Below are positions 50,024 through 62,965 of a DNA stretch of 64,000 nucleotides, piece after piece. Position 1 is the stretch's first letter. Every line of letters begins with the position of its first letter. Where the stretch lies: assembly GCA_009760855.2 (NCBI GenBank), contig WPIO01000020.1, positions 1,742,501-1,806,500 on the forward strand, given 5' to 3'. Under the pieces are notes generated by a model. It was not told where the DNA came from and made no database searches. It saw only the letters and a program-made list of their open reading frames with translations. The position numbers were made by a program, and so were the translations under genes. This stretch comes from Cristatella mucedo (Eukaryota; Bryozoa; Phylactolaemata; Cristatellidae).

Positions 50024-52979
50024 TCAGTCCTTGCGCTTCTTCTGGCTGAAGCCTTTCTGCTGCTGCTGCTGCTGGAGTGTCTTTGACGAGTATCGCTGGC
50101 TAGTCATGACCGTGAGCATCATGAAAAACGGCACTATGAAAAAGGGCAAGTACACGGCCAACAGCTGCCATCTCTCGGTCGTCGTCGACGGACCGGTCGG
50201 TGGCTTCAGGGTTGAGAAGTCGCCGTACGCGATCGTGGCCACGATTGGCACCATGCTGGTCATTGCTTCGACGGCGTACACGATGACAGGCATGCGCATC
50301 CAAGAGCACGACCCTAGAGTGGACGAATTCAGAGCTCGCACGCTGCACGCGATGGTGGCAGCATTATGATCAGATGACCTAGCAGCACTTTGTGACAACG
50401 AGGAGACCTGCCGCAGCGCGTTCAGGACAAGCGTGCGCTTTCACGAGAGCTTTTGCAGACCGGGTGCAGTGTGCACTGCAATTTTTAGGCACCTCTGCGG
50501 CCTCGGCACACGAGCGCACCCGACCACTTACCTTTAGCAAAAGCGTAGGCAGCAACGAAGAAGAACGGCAGCTGAATCAGCATCTCCACATAGACAAACG
50601 ACTTAAACCATAAGGGAGGCGTGGTGAACAGCGAGTCCTTCATTTGGTCAGCGTAATGCTGCGTCGCATCGGTCAGCTAAGGCAATGGGGTCGCTACATT
50701 AGAGGCTTGCAGTCGCAATCGTGCACACGAGAGAGCTGCAAGCAAGGTGCGAGGTCACAGCAGGCCGAGTGCGGAACTCGAGTTTTCGGCAGCCTATAAT
50801 GCCTTATATGGATGGATCGGACATTCGCTGTATTGCCATCATTGTCACATACATATTTAGGCCTGCCAGGTGGCAAGGCTCGAGGCATGGTATCTGAGCC
50901 TGCACCACGTCACATGTCACACTAGTAGCAATTTCAAGCATCAGCATACCCAGTCATTCGCTCGCCTTTAGGGATAGTAGAGAGATAAGATGGTGGAACC
51001 TAGCTGGCCAATCGAACGTCAAATATGCAATCGGCAGCACTCTGTGATTGGCACTGATTTTGAAACAAAAACTAGAAGCAGCTGATCAGGAGGACGTGGC
51101 CAAGTGAAAACCTGCTGAAGGCCATTCGAAGGCCACCCGAAGTAGATCCGAACGTAACATCATTGGTTGGGGCTTGCAACACGTTCCTTAGCAGCAAGGT
51201 GGCCTCAGCAAGTCATCATCAACTGACAACTGGGTAACATCAGGCGAGGACAAAGCAGATTACAAGGTTGAAATCAAATGAAAGTCGTAGGTGAAAGGAC
51301 CACTGCACAAGTGCTCGGTTCCTTGAGGCTTTGTCGAAGCTCCAACCGTTGTAATAAGAAAGAAACCCACGAGTAGTCAGTGACGGTGGTCCAAGAAATC
51401 GATGGAAACCAAAAAACACCAAAGACTAATCTTTTAGCCTCTAACACCATAAGCAAAATTGATTGCAAAGACTATGAATATTATAATCATTAGTGCATAA
51501 CCAAGTATAAACGTAACGATTGGCAGAAAGTATTTACTCAAAACCCCATTAGGTCACTGAGATCTTAATTCTATATCACATATTCAATTTCATGATACAC
51601 TAATTGGTTATTTTACGAGTTTTCCACATATTTTATGATATATACAATATTGAATATGATCATACTTGTCTCCACATGCAGTTACTTACTCCACATGCAT
51701 TCTCACTTACTGGCAGTCAGCTGGAAGCAAAACATTGCAGACGTCAATTCCACTGTTTTCTACCTGTTGTGCTAAAGCATTGGAGGTGAACCCTCTTTGG
51801 GTAGAAATAGGAACATCTAATCTTGTGGCCTGAAAAGACTTGTGTACAAGAAGAGGCTGATACTACGTTGGTAATTCTATCAGGAATGTCCAAGTCATGA
51901 AAGGTCAGAGCGAGGATTCTGACTTCAATCAGCTGTTTGAGTAGGACCTACGACAGTTTGTCTACATTCTAAATAACCCACCGCATACCCGTGAGATACC
52001 AATACAGTAACATCACTCCACTGTCAATATGAGCGAGTATAATTTTTAACGTTTGAATTAAATCGAACTGGAGGCATTATTGCCTTATCTGGCATCCCTG
52101 CCACGAGAGAATTGCAGAAGACGCAAAGAAGATGCAATCCAAAGGCTACTTTAAAATGCCCATCTCCTGCTGGTTAAGCATGCAAGTGCAAAAAGTTCTC
52201 AATCGCAGTCAGCCTAGAGCTTGGTCTCTTCGACTAAAGAAGCGGTGGCAGCAGCAGCACGAGCAGGAGGTGGCAGCAACAGAAGGATCCACCTGATTTC
52301 AATTTCGTATGCTTAACGCTGCTGGTGACAAGATACTTTCGGCCCTCGCCTATGGAATTTGCTCCTGACTCGCTCGGCTGAACTGACGCCTAAAACTGCC
52401 TGGCACATATTTTCCACTTGGTGTTAGCCACTACTTTGGCGATGCTTTTTTATAATTTTAGCATCAGCAGCAGCTAGCCCATGCATTGCACCGGATATCA
52501 AACGATTGAATCACACAGAATCACTATGGGCGCATGCATCCAGCAACTTGAGCAGCAGTCTCTTGGTAGCTACTCGTAGAGACTATCCCCGACAGACAAA
52601 CCGGCTATGAGCAGATTAATTGAAGATGAGGAAACGGGGAGCTTCACTTCGTGCCAATAAAGAAAGCAAGTACAGCACGTTTACTACTGGAGTCGGTGTC
52701 TAAGCACCATTAGCAATGGAGATGCTTACAAATATCGCTCCAAGCCAGAAAACTATGGAAGCCAGAACCAACTACTGTCCAACTACAAGCAGTGCATACG
52801 GATTGTGGACTCTTCAGCCGTGGAACCAGAACTGCGGTTGAGAAATAAGAACTGCAACAGAACGGCGACAACAACGGCTGCGCAACGAGGAATACGTTAG
52901 ATTCATATACGATTGGCAACTTAACTGCATCCAATTGACTTACATGAAGCCGATAAGCAGTTGGCTGGCTCTCACTTCC

Positions 52980-53017
<38 letters not shown>

Positions 53018-53813
53018 ATCTATATATCGGTGGTTCCGTGCCCCGTTCTTTGCCTAGCGTCACTTCTGAACGTAGCCTCCGGTGAGACAACTATTTTGAC
53101 GCAAGGGCTGGTGAACACTAAACACGGCGGAATGTCCAATAAGTGCGATTTAGTCGGTCGGCAGAGCAACTGCATAACAGCCAGAGAGTTTTGTACCGGC
53201 TGAATGCGTATTCTCCTAGACCTGCCGGGCTCCAAAGTAAGGCAGCAAAGAAATAGCATAGAAATAAATAGCATAGTAGCACTTCACACGCCTAGAAACC
53301 ATCGGCCAAATCCTCAAAGAGCGTCTACCAGACCGAGCTAGAACGAGCGACCGCGGAGCTACAGCTAATTTATCCAGCCTCCACCAGCAGTTGCGCGGAC
53401 GCTGCACTTGTGCCCGTACAGCAGCTCAGATTTTTAAACAGCCCACACGGAGCGTGGAACAGACGACACGCGTGGAGCGGACGACACGCGATTACAACCC
53501 TGGTTCCCGATGCGTCACAGAAGCACGACAGCGCCGACGCGCTCCAAGACACGGACTTGCTGTTGCACACTGGCGGGCGCAGCAGCTGAGCAGAGCAGGC
53601 GCCTTCGCCGCTTGGAGCCGTCGCTAGCCACCTGACGGCCAGACTAGAAACCATCGGCCGGTGCAGGGAAAACGCTGCGGCCGTTGTTGCACTCACAGCT
53701 TTTGGATACCAGCTCTTGGGAAAGATTATCTGGCCATCAATAACAACCGTTGTTATTATGTGGACTACGAAGTAAGCGGCGAAGAGCAGCTCGAGAGCCC
53801 TAACGAAGGCCAT
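50024..53813 (-). CDS. TMEM97: TMEM97, sigma-2 receptor (3 coding exons)
   Basis: The spliced minus-strand CDS is 53813-53697, 50676-50532 and 50313-50024, 552 nt, 183 aa (human 176). Both introns are GT-AG in phases 0 and 1. TMEM97 is a four-helix EXPERA-domain membrane protein of ER and lysosome involved in sterol handling. Predicted membrane segments lie at about 8-26, 66-86, 95-114 and 136-157. D26 (VVID), D53 (MKD) and E70 (YVEMLIQLPFF) align at a constant offset of three to human D29, D56 and E73, the ligand-binding and structural acidic residues. SCSWMRMPVIVY and VYLPFFIVPF match the conserved third and fourth helices. The C-terminus has a run of six Gln and ends KKRKD, a lysine-rich cytosolic tail like the human one. 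The ATG at 53813 is in-frame and gives the expected N-terminal length. Confidence 0.95.
50314..50531 (-). other. TMEM97 intron 2 (218 bp)
   Basis: Donor AAAG-GTAAGT and acceptor ACTCTAG, phase 1, joining FAKG to SCSWM. Confidence 0.94.
50677..53696 (-). other. TMEM97 intron 1 (3.0 kb)
   Basis: Donor GCT-GTGAGT and acceptor TGCCTTAG, phase 0, joining WYPKA to LTDATQHY. Contents are a (CT)n run at 52986-53013 and otherwise unassigned sequence with no recognised repeat copy. Confidence 0.93.
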
Positions 53814-54430
53814 TTTCGCTCCACGCGCACAAGCGCCCCACCAGCGACCTATGCCCGGCCAGAGTCACATCCGGCGTTCCCGTCCACCTCATTTCCGGAT
53901 GGGGGATTCAGCGCCGCGGTTCGGCGGAGAAGTGCTGGCGCGCCGTAGCTGGGGCGGAGCTCGCCTAGGTGAAAAATAGCAAGCGGACAAGCAAGCTCGC
54001 TGTGCGCGGTCACAGCAAGTGGCTGCAGTTATTAGCAGCCAGTCAGAGGAGGCACGTAATGGAGTGAAATTCTAACTTACGCAGAGTCTCTCTGCTTGTT
54101 TCGCTTTCGCTTTTTGTAGCAATACGTACTCATGCAACGCCGAACGCTTCGGGAGGAGGCGTATTCCACCACTTGCCAAGCGCGCACGCGCATCGCTCAC
54201 TCTCGAGAGCCGGTTCTGTAGAGCTGGGTATGCAACGAGCCGACTGGTCACCGCGCCCACAGCGTTTCTGGCGCTATCCTACTTACCGTTACCAAGGGTC
54301 GCTAGTTCGCTAGCGTGAGCTTGACTGGGGTAGTGAGCGAAATGAGGAGGTTCTAATTAACTTTATTCGCAAGCTGCGCAAAATATCGCTGCGCGTCTAA
54401 TTCAGCCTCGTCGCTGTAAGGAGCAGCCGC
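53814..54430 (-). promoter_or_regulatory. TMEM97: TMEM97 promoter region
   Basis: CpG-rich sequence directly upstream of the ATG, with an ETS-like CCGGAA on the minus strand (53891-53900) and GC boxes (ggggcggagc near 53951). No TATA box is seen. An ORF at 54072-54260 on the minus strand has no recognised family. Confidence 0.45.
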
Positions 54431-54449
54431 TAGAGAATGGACAGCACGC

Positions 54450-54946
54450 GTGTTTTACTACAGTGGCTCCGGCGGCGACAGATCTCAGGGAGTCTCACGG
54501 AGACACAAGCGCGGACGCGAGCGCTAAACGAGACTCTCCCATTGATTCGGTCACTCGTACATATAAGCAAGCCGGCTGCCTCACCGCAGATGGGGAATGC
54601 GGCTTCGGTGGGCGACATACCCTACATCAAAGGCCGGCCGCTGAGCCGAGTAAGCTGCACAACCACCTGCTGCAGGTGGGCATACATTTATTGGTCGGAT
54701 GCTGCGCTGGTTACAAAAGCAGAAGCAGCAGACGCACACAACGCACGTTAGTAAGCAGCTATGCTACGTTCGCTACCTGGACCGCAGGGCGAGCATGGCC
54801 TCTCCTGATTGGTCATGTTGTTGTGGCTCCGCCCGTCGGCTCTGCTTAGACATCTTACCTCAAAATAGGAGCTGTCATTTTCAAAGATACAGTCTTCGGA
54901 CCGGCTTTACCACCCTGCCAGAGTTTACTGTCATTTGATCGTGACA
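54450..54946 (-). repeat. LTR of the Gypsy fossil
   Basis: It begins TGTCACG on the minus strand just past the end of pol. Related sequence is at 6906-7206 and, for the terminal part, 18850-18980. End coordinates are approximate. Confidence 0.6.
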
Positions 54947-55869
54947 GGCGCTCATCTCATTAGCAATACTTTGAAATTGATGTCGCACTGCGGTTGTAGG
55001 GCTCGGTAGACGTAGGGAAGTGCCAGGAGATTCGCTGTCGGTGATCGGTGTCAATCGGTCGAAGATGTCTTCTGCTCCGCCGAAGTGTACTGCCATTGTC
55101 GGTCTGCGCGACAAACGACCGATGCGTGTTCGCTTGAGCCGTCACCGTTGCACTTGCGATCCAGCTGCTGTCGCCATCAGTCCGCACTAATACCTGTTGG
55201 CCAGGCTAAAGAGTTGGAACTGGGCGAGCAGAATGGTGGCGATCGTGGTAGTGCTGTTGGAACTCTCTTGCAAGGTCGTCGTCGTGTAGCACCGTCTCTT
55301 TTGCCGGTCATTGCTTCGAACATTAATCTCCTTTGGCGGCCATTAATTCGATGCGCCGAGAGAGCACAGGCAACGTCGTCCTAATCTGTCGTCCCACGAC
55401 CCATTGTGCTTGGCTGAAGCCAATAGAGGTGCGAGGCATCGACCTCTGAAGCATTGAAGAGAGGCGCGGGTCAGCCTCGCTTTGGATTTGGTTGTTCGTG
55501 CAGCTCTTTCCACTTCTCCACTTCTGATTGTGGAAAATTTGGGCTGGTCGTAACGTGCTTGAACCCGTATCGTCTCGCGAAATACCAAATTTGAGAGATG
55601 AAAAAAATTGTAGACCATTGGCTGACTCGAAAGACTCTGGTATGCCCAAACGAGCAAATATGATCTGAAGTTCGGTCAGTACTCCTTTGGTTGTCAATTT
55701 TGATAATGGAGTGATTTCAATGTAGCAGGAGTAAAAGTCTAATACAATCAGGTGCTGTCGTCCCTCGTGTTCAAAGTGATCGGCAGCGACATGTTTCCGA
55801 GGAACACTGTGCAGCGCCGCGCTGGCCTTGGCTTAATTTTAGCACGGACAAGAGCTGTTCGGCGGCGAG

Positions 55870-57000
<1,131 letters not shown>

Positions 57001-57270
57001 TGTCACGATGAGTAGTTCGTGCAATTGTCTCACCTGGTTTTTTGACAGAGGTTACAAGAATAGACGAATGTTTTAACGTCTTTTCTAGTGCCTAGCAAGC
57101 ATACACACGACCCTGATCGATTCCTACATTTGGTCGCCTTTGGCCACGCCCTGGTGGCCGTCAAGTATCCGCTAATTTTGAAAAGCCTGCAGGCTTTGAG
57201 GGAGATAAATGCAATCGTCTTCCAGTAGCAAACCTTTCGAAACAGAAAGATACACTGGCAGCGTATACAC

Positions 57271-58205
57271 AATAATAATAAAATAATAATAACAATGCAT
57301 ATTTACAGCACCTTTAGAGAACTGAGTTTCTTTCTAGGCACTTTACAGATGCTGTTAAGAAGGCATTACCAAATATTTTATGGTAACATGCGCAAGTAGT
57401 AGGAAGTGTAACCAGGTACATGCTCATGAAAAACTAATCGCAAAGACCTACCGAAGGCTGTAATAAAGAGATGCTTTTTAAGCTATTTTTTGAATATCTT
57501 TATGCCAGGGGAAGTTGTGACGTGCGTCGGCAGTGAATTTCAGGCTTTGGCAGCATAGGAACTAAAGGCACGGTCTCCAACGGTTTTCATGTTCGAATGA
57601 GGTATGGCTCAACGATTCGAGTCAGAACAGCGGGTTGTACGGCTCTTTACCTGGTCGAGGAGTAGCTTCTGATACGTAGGCTAGAGCTAGAGATCGAAGA
57701 GAATTAAAAGGAAGAAAGAGAAGCCTTTAAGTCGATAGTCTGCTTGATAGAGAGCCAGTGCAGGTCGGCGTGAAGTGTTGCTATGTGACAACAGCGACCA
57801 TCACGACAGGCAAGCCTAGCTGCAGAGTTTTGCACCGACTTTAAGCGCCTGATTCCACATGCCAGTAGACCAGCTAGCAAGCAATCAGTTATGGAAGTCG
57901 AGACGGGATGTCACAAATGCATGCACTAGCTTTGATGCAGTATCCCAGCCTAAGCAAGCCCGAAGTGTAGCAATGTCAGGTAGCTGAAAGAAGGCAGACT
58001 TGACTGTGGAGCTAATGTGGTTTCTAACGAAAGGCCACTCTAGAACGGGACGCTTAGATTAGTGCATATTCAACAGGAGATATGCTGCCAGAGCCGATTT
58101 TGAGCGTTAGGTTTTTGCAATTTCCGAATCACACTTGGTTTGCCATAACTAGTAGGTTGGTTTTATCATCATTCAGTTTAAGAAAGTTAGCTGCCATCCA
58201 TGTGC
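57271..58205 (-). mobile_element. L2/CR1-group LINE copy A, decayed
   Basis: ATT-type tail at 57271-57300, diverged 3' stem-loop, then the C-terminal ORF2 part with frame changes. It stops at gccatccatgtgcggat where the tail of copy B begins. More diverged than copy B. Confidence 0.85.
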
Positions 58206-59829
58206 GGATAATAATAATTATAATAATAATTCACTTGATAAAGCGCCCTCAGAGAACTTAATCTCTCTCTAGGCGCTTTACAATTGCTGCAAAGTGAAAT
58301 GCAATTGAATGGTAAATAAAATCGTACTTAAAAAACAAACAAAATGAATAATATGGTTAGGGGTGACATGCACAGGGTCAGCATGCAAATGTGGTTAGTG
58401 GCAGCATGCACAGTGTCAGCACGTATAAGCACATCAAAGACGAATCACAGGGACCCACGAAATGCTGTCCTAAATAGGTATGTTTTTAAGTTTCTTTTAA
58501 ATGTGGTCAGGTCAGGGGATGTTCTGACGCAGGTCGGGAGGGAGTTCCAGGCTGTGGGAGCATACGAAAATGCACGGTCTCCAAAGGATTTAAGGTTTGT
58601 ACGAGGTATTTCTAGACTGTTGGATGCCGAGAAGCGGGTGGTACGATGCTTGGCCTGATGGGGTAGTATATCTGACAGATAGGCTGGAGCCATAGAATGA
58701 AGGGACCTAAAAGTGAGCGACAAAACCTTGAAGTCAATCCGTTGCTTGACTGGTAGCCAGTGCAGGTCGGCGAGAAGTGGAGTAATGTGGCAACTGCGAC
58801 GCTCACGACAGACAAGCCTAGCTGCAGAGTTTTGCACCAGCTGCAATCGCCTGATCGCACATGCTGGTAGGCCAGTAAGCAGTGAGTTGCAGAAGTCGAG
58901 ACGGGATGTCACGAATGCATGGACCAACTTGGACGTGGTACCTTTATCTAAACAGGCCCGAATTTTAGCAATGTTATGAAGCTGAAAATAGGCGGATTTG
59001 ACTGTGGAGCTGATGTGGTCGTCTAACGAGAGGTCGCTTTGGAATATGACACCTAGATTTCGAGCTGATTCAATTGGAGATATGCTGGCAGAGCCAATTT
59101 TGAGAGTCAGCCTTTCCAATATCTGGATCACACTAGGTTTGCCCATAACTAGTACGTTAGTTTTATCATCGTTTAGTTTTAGAAAATTTGCTGCCATCCA
59201 TGTGCGGATGTCATTAATGCAAGCAGCTAGTGAGTTGAGATAATTTGAGGTGCTCGAAGGCTGGGAGGGATCAAAGCAAAGGTTCAAATGAGTGTCATCC
59301 ACACAGAATTCATAGCCTTGATCGTGCTTGGCGATCACATCGGCAAGAGGGAGAGCATAAACCATGAAAAGAACCGGACCAAGCACAGAGGCCTGAGGTA
59401 CCCCGTACTTAATTGGCTCGGGTGGTCTTCGTCCGTTCACATGATTAATGTGGAGTCACCCACTGAAACATGACCTGAACCATTTTAGTGCAGTGCCAGC
59501 GATGCCCAGGCGAGATGCAGGAAGCCCGAGAATGACTTTGCGATCAATGGTATCGAAAGCTGCAGAAAGATCAAGCAGAATAAGCAGAGAGACTTTATTC
59601 AAGTCTCCATTCCTGAGAAAATCTTTATCCTAAGCAATGCTGACTCTGTGGAGTGATTAGCTGTAAACCCAGACTGGAACTTAATTTCTAGGTTCGAGGT
59701 CTCGATGTAAGATTTCCGGTGGTCTGCCATAACTCGTTCCAGTGTCCTTGATAGGAACGGGAGAAGGGAGACTGGGCGGAACCTGCTCAAGTTCGTTTGG
59801 TCCAGCGTTGCTTTGTTAATTAGTGGCAA
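58206..59829 (-). mobile_element. L2/CR1-group LINE copy B, largest intact ORF part
   Basis: The tail and 3' stem-loop lie at 58206-58290. An open frame of 331 codons at 59440-58445 covers the RT palm to the C-terminus: G-V-P-Q-A-S-V-L-G-P, F-C-V-D-D-T-H at the catalytic box (usual Y-A-D-D, so two substitutions that keep both Asp), N-F-L-K-L-N-D-D-K-T, ISSTVKSAYFQLHNIAKIRA and RNLKTYLFRTAF. Further RT sequence (SRFRPVSLLPFLSRTLERVM) continues to 59829 after a frame break near 59600. It is 5' truncated at 59829 and so not autonomous, but it is young. Confidence 0.93.
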
Positions 59830-60602
59830 TTAATTCGCAGCCACAGCCTGTAGCTCACCGCCATCAGCGGTAGCCCGCCTTATTTCGGTTAAGCGAGCTA
59901 CTGAAAGCGATATAGCAACGACGGTGTCAACGTAGACCCGGGCGATTTCGGCATCGTCTTGTTCCCCGCTCCTACTCAATGACGCTCTTGACAAGCGTGT
60001 CAGCTATCACCAGGGTCTTTCCAGAAACATACACGACTCGAGGGTGAAAACGCATCATTCGCATCAATAGGCGTTGGCACCATCTAACCGGGACATGGTC
60101 AACTGCCCTAGTCATCAGTAACGGAATAAGTGGTTTGTGATCAGTGCAAAGCTCGGAAGAAGGCCAAGGTCAGCAAGGAGCTGACTAGATTACGGCATGC
60201 CCACACTGCCACAAGACACTCTTTTTCGATCTGAACGTATCTCGTCTCGGCGCCAGACAACGTGCGGGATGCAAATAAGACAGGTCGCACATCTTGCTCT
60301 CCCGATCCACGGCACTGCATTAGCACGGCACCTAGATCATATCTAATGGCATCGGCACTGACAATCACCGAATTTTGTGGGTCAAAATAGGTCAATAGTG
60401 GTACCGTAGTCAAAAGCAACTTTACTTCCCGGAATGCTTTCTTCTAGTTAGGCCAGTACCACACTAAGCCAGACGAGAGGAGATCGTTTAGCGGCCTCTG
60501 TAAGCTTGAGATGAGGTGGTCATAGTAGTCGAGCATATGTGTCTTCCCTAATGAAGGTTACGTCAGCGCCAAAATCTATTTTAGGCTACACTGGCAACGT
60601 AT

Positions 60603-60660
60603 ACACAATAATAATAATAATAATGCAAATTTACAGCGCCCTTAGAAAACTGAGTCTAGC
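60603..60660 (-). mobile_element. LINE 3' tail, about 58 bp
   Basis: (ATA)n, then aatgcaaatttacagcgccc and ttagaaaactgag, resembling the copy A tail. The bases to its left (ctggcaacgtatacac) match those left of copy A. Confidence 0.8.
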
Positions 60661-60911
60661 GCAGCTCCTGTTCCTGCAGCTTCCTGCAGCTTCCCGAAGT
60701 CCCCGTTTCATCATCGGACCGCCAACGGCCTACGCGGATGCTAGCCTCTAAGAGGCAGGACTCAGGGCAGTTGGCGGACTGTGATAGCCGACGAACCCCA
60801 GAGCGTCTCAAACCGCGTGTTGCAGACTCTCGCAGACAATTTCTGACAACTAAGGGCACAGGTCAAGAGTCCTTATTAAAGTGAATTACGAAAATATAGA
60901 CTCGGTGTTAC
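60661..60911 (-). mobile_element. possible LTR fossil fragment
   Basis: On the minus strand it starts TGTAACACCG at 60911, a Gypsy-like LTR start, with an AATAAGG-type stretch inside. It lies upstream of the Gypsy fossil but does not clearly match its 3' LTR. Broken; identity uncertain. Confidence 0.3.
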
Positions 60912-61205
60912 AAACTCGTGAACTGGCTAGGCTTTCGTGCTCTGTTGTAAGCAGGCACTTATTTTAGTGATAAACCTAAGGTTTAAATAGACCGACTTGA
61001 TTACGGAGGATAACGGCTCATCCAATAGCAAGTCGTTTTGGAATTGCATGCCTATTTTACGAGCGGGCGTCACCAGAGGAGATGAACCAATGTTGGGGGT
61101 GATGTCTTACAACTTGGTAAAGGATAAACTTAGTTTTGTCCATATATGTTAGGTTAGTCTTATCGTCATTAAGCTTCAGTAAGTTAATGGTCATTCTCGC
61201 CGACC

Positions 61206-61748
61206 TGAACTGCCTCACAGTCTAGCAAAGCATAGACCACGGTTTTGTCACTCACTTTTACGTCCCTTCATTTTTTGGCTCTAGCCTACCTATCAGATCT
61301 AGTCCGCCACTAGGCTAAGCATCGTACTACCTGCTTTTCATAATCTGATTGTTTACCTATACCTCATACAAATCTCAAATCCTTTGGAGACCTCGCCTTC
61401 AGTGCGGATGCTCCCAAAGCCTAGACTCACTCTTGGCTTGCGTCACGACTTCCCCTGACTTGACCAAATTTAAAAAGAGACTAAAGGCCCAGCTATCACA
61501 GCATTTAGTGGGCCTCTGTGATTCTCCTTTTATATGCTCATTCGTGCTGACACTGTGCATGCTGCTCCTAACCGTACTTGCATGCTGACCCTGTGCATGT
61601 CACCCCTAACTATGTTATTCTTGTTATTTATTGAGCATGCTCCCACTAACCATTCGTTCGCGCTTACTTTGCAGCAAATGCAAACTGTCAAGAAAGAGAG
61701 TGAGTTTTCTGAGGGCGCTGTATCAAATATTATTACAATTATTATTAT
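61206..61748 (+). mobile_element. L2/CR1-group LINE 3' part, decayed
   Basis: tagcctacctatcagatcta, ctaagcatcgtactacctgc, cctttggagacctcgccttc, then the 3' region and a stem-loop variant at 61670-61725 with an ATT tail. 5' truncated and frame-broken. Confidence 0.85.
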
Positions 61749-61784
61749 ACAAGAGTGAATGCCGCTATTGGGCTTCTTTTCCTG

Positions 61785-61850
61785 TATATGTAAAGTGCCT
61801 TGATTGAGATTTACTTCTCGTATGGTTTTACAAAAACCTGCTGTATGAAT
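61785..61850 (+). mobile_element. possible second LINE tail, diverged
   Basis: atgtaaagtgccttgattga, then gatttacttctcgtatggtt, resembles the stem-loop region weakly. Confidence 0.4.
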
Positions 61851-62040
61851 TGTAATTCTAATGGAAGTGTTGCAAAAAGAGACACTGAATTGTCGTCATA
61901 CTATTGAAATGTCAGCCGAAAGCCGTTATCGTTGACCGAATGATTGTCTTTACGGACCAGTTTGCTCAGAAAAAGCAAAACAAGTGACGCGGCAGAAAAG
62001 TTATGAATCCCTGATTTTCAATCTACAAAATAGTACTATC

Positions 62041-62165
62041 TGATTGACAGCCTCTTTTTGTATAGCGGCAGAAGAGTCTTAAAGGCTATCACCACCGCTT
62101 GCAGCGGCAAAAAAGATCGCCCACCGCAGGATTCGAATCCATGACCTCGGCACTGACTCAAGCAG
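62041..62165 (-). mobile_element. SINE-A copy, head-truncated
   Basis: gacagcctctttttgtatag, gctatcaccaccgcttgcag, gatcgcccaccgcaggattc, gaatccatgacctcgg. The A-box side is lost or diverged. Confidence 0.87.
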
Positions 62166-62282
62166 CCATTTTTAATGTCCAGCTATTGAAGAGAGAGTGG
62201 GCTGACAGCTCCTTTATCCATCTTGCTTGGTGGTAACGAGTCTTATCCGAAAACCAAAACTGTGTGCAAATATGTGCCGTTT

Positions 62283-62475
62283 GCTTATTTGTTGAGCCGT
62301 AATGGCTCACTAGGTAAGGTGGTTGATTTCACGACATCGGTCCCGACGTCGCGGGTTCGATTCCCGCCGTGGGCGATTCTTTATCGCCACTGCAAGCGGT
62401 GGTGACAGCCGTAAAGGCTCTTCTGTCGCTATACAAAAAGAGGCTGTTTTATCAGCTAGGATTAATTATTATTAT
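62283..62475 (+). mobile_element. SINE-A copy, best preserved
   Basis: The tRNA-like head has an A box (aatggctcactaggtaaggt) and B box (gcgggttcgattcccgccgt). The body is gggcgattctttatcgccac, tgcaagcggtggtgacagcc, gtaaaggctcttctgtcgct, atacaaaaagaggctgtttt, followed by (ATT)n. It serves as the reference for the family. Confidence 0.92.
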
Positions 62476-62503
62476 TATTTTGCATTGAATAATACCTTGG
62501 ATA

Positions 62504-62965
62504 TCAGTGCCCCAGCAGCAAAAGCCGTCGGCGAAAAGAAGTTCTAAAGGCAAGCATCCGAGTAAGAAAGCAAGCGCTAATTAATGCGTCTAGTAGCCTC
62601 GTACTTTGGATGTCGTCTGGCGTCACCTGGTACTGTGCTGCTGCTCCAAAATATGTAATAATCTGAGTCCTATCGCTGACGTTGGCCGTTGTGACTGTTC
62701 TGATTTGCAGATTATGCACGAGTCCGACGTGAAATGAAAAACCAGCTAGCGACGGACGCCGAGTCAGCAGCTGTTGCCGGCATTCCAGTCCCGACGTGTG
62801 TACAGCTGTGCCACGCACAATCGCATCTTGGCTTCGTGAGTACTTGACCGACTGAGGGCCGACTAGTTGGAACGCCTGCCGACTAGCTCGAACGCCTTTC
62901 CTCCCTTTTTGATAGTTGATGTGCTGCTCTTTCGTTGCACCGTGTTGTACTGAGCGTAGCTCCAA
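62504..62965 (-). other. unidentified ORF, about 153 codons
   Basis: The minus-strand frame includes QHINYQKGRKGVRASRQAF, GLVHNLQIRTVTTANVSD and ITYFGAAAQYQ. It begins with TTG just after a good acceptor-like tgtctgttttctgtag (about 62967), so it may be an internal or second exon. A short ATG frame, MSAEKKLYQRVCHTVLLEL, lies upstream on the same strand near 63070-63010. I do not recognise a family. It could be host or mobile-element derived, or chance. Confidence 0.3.

Noticed and set aside
50100-50369. Plus-strand ORF over TMEM97 exon 3
   Set aside because: It is the antisense shadow of the TMEM97 coding exon.
62283-62385. tRNA gene suggested by the B box gcgggttcgattcccgccgt
   Set aside because: It is the head of a SINE-A copy with the shared body and tail.
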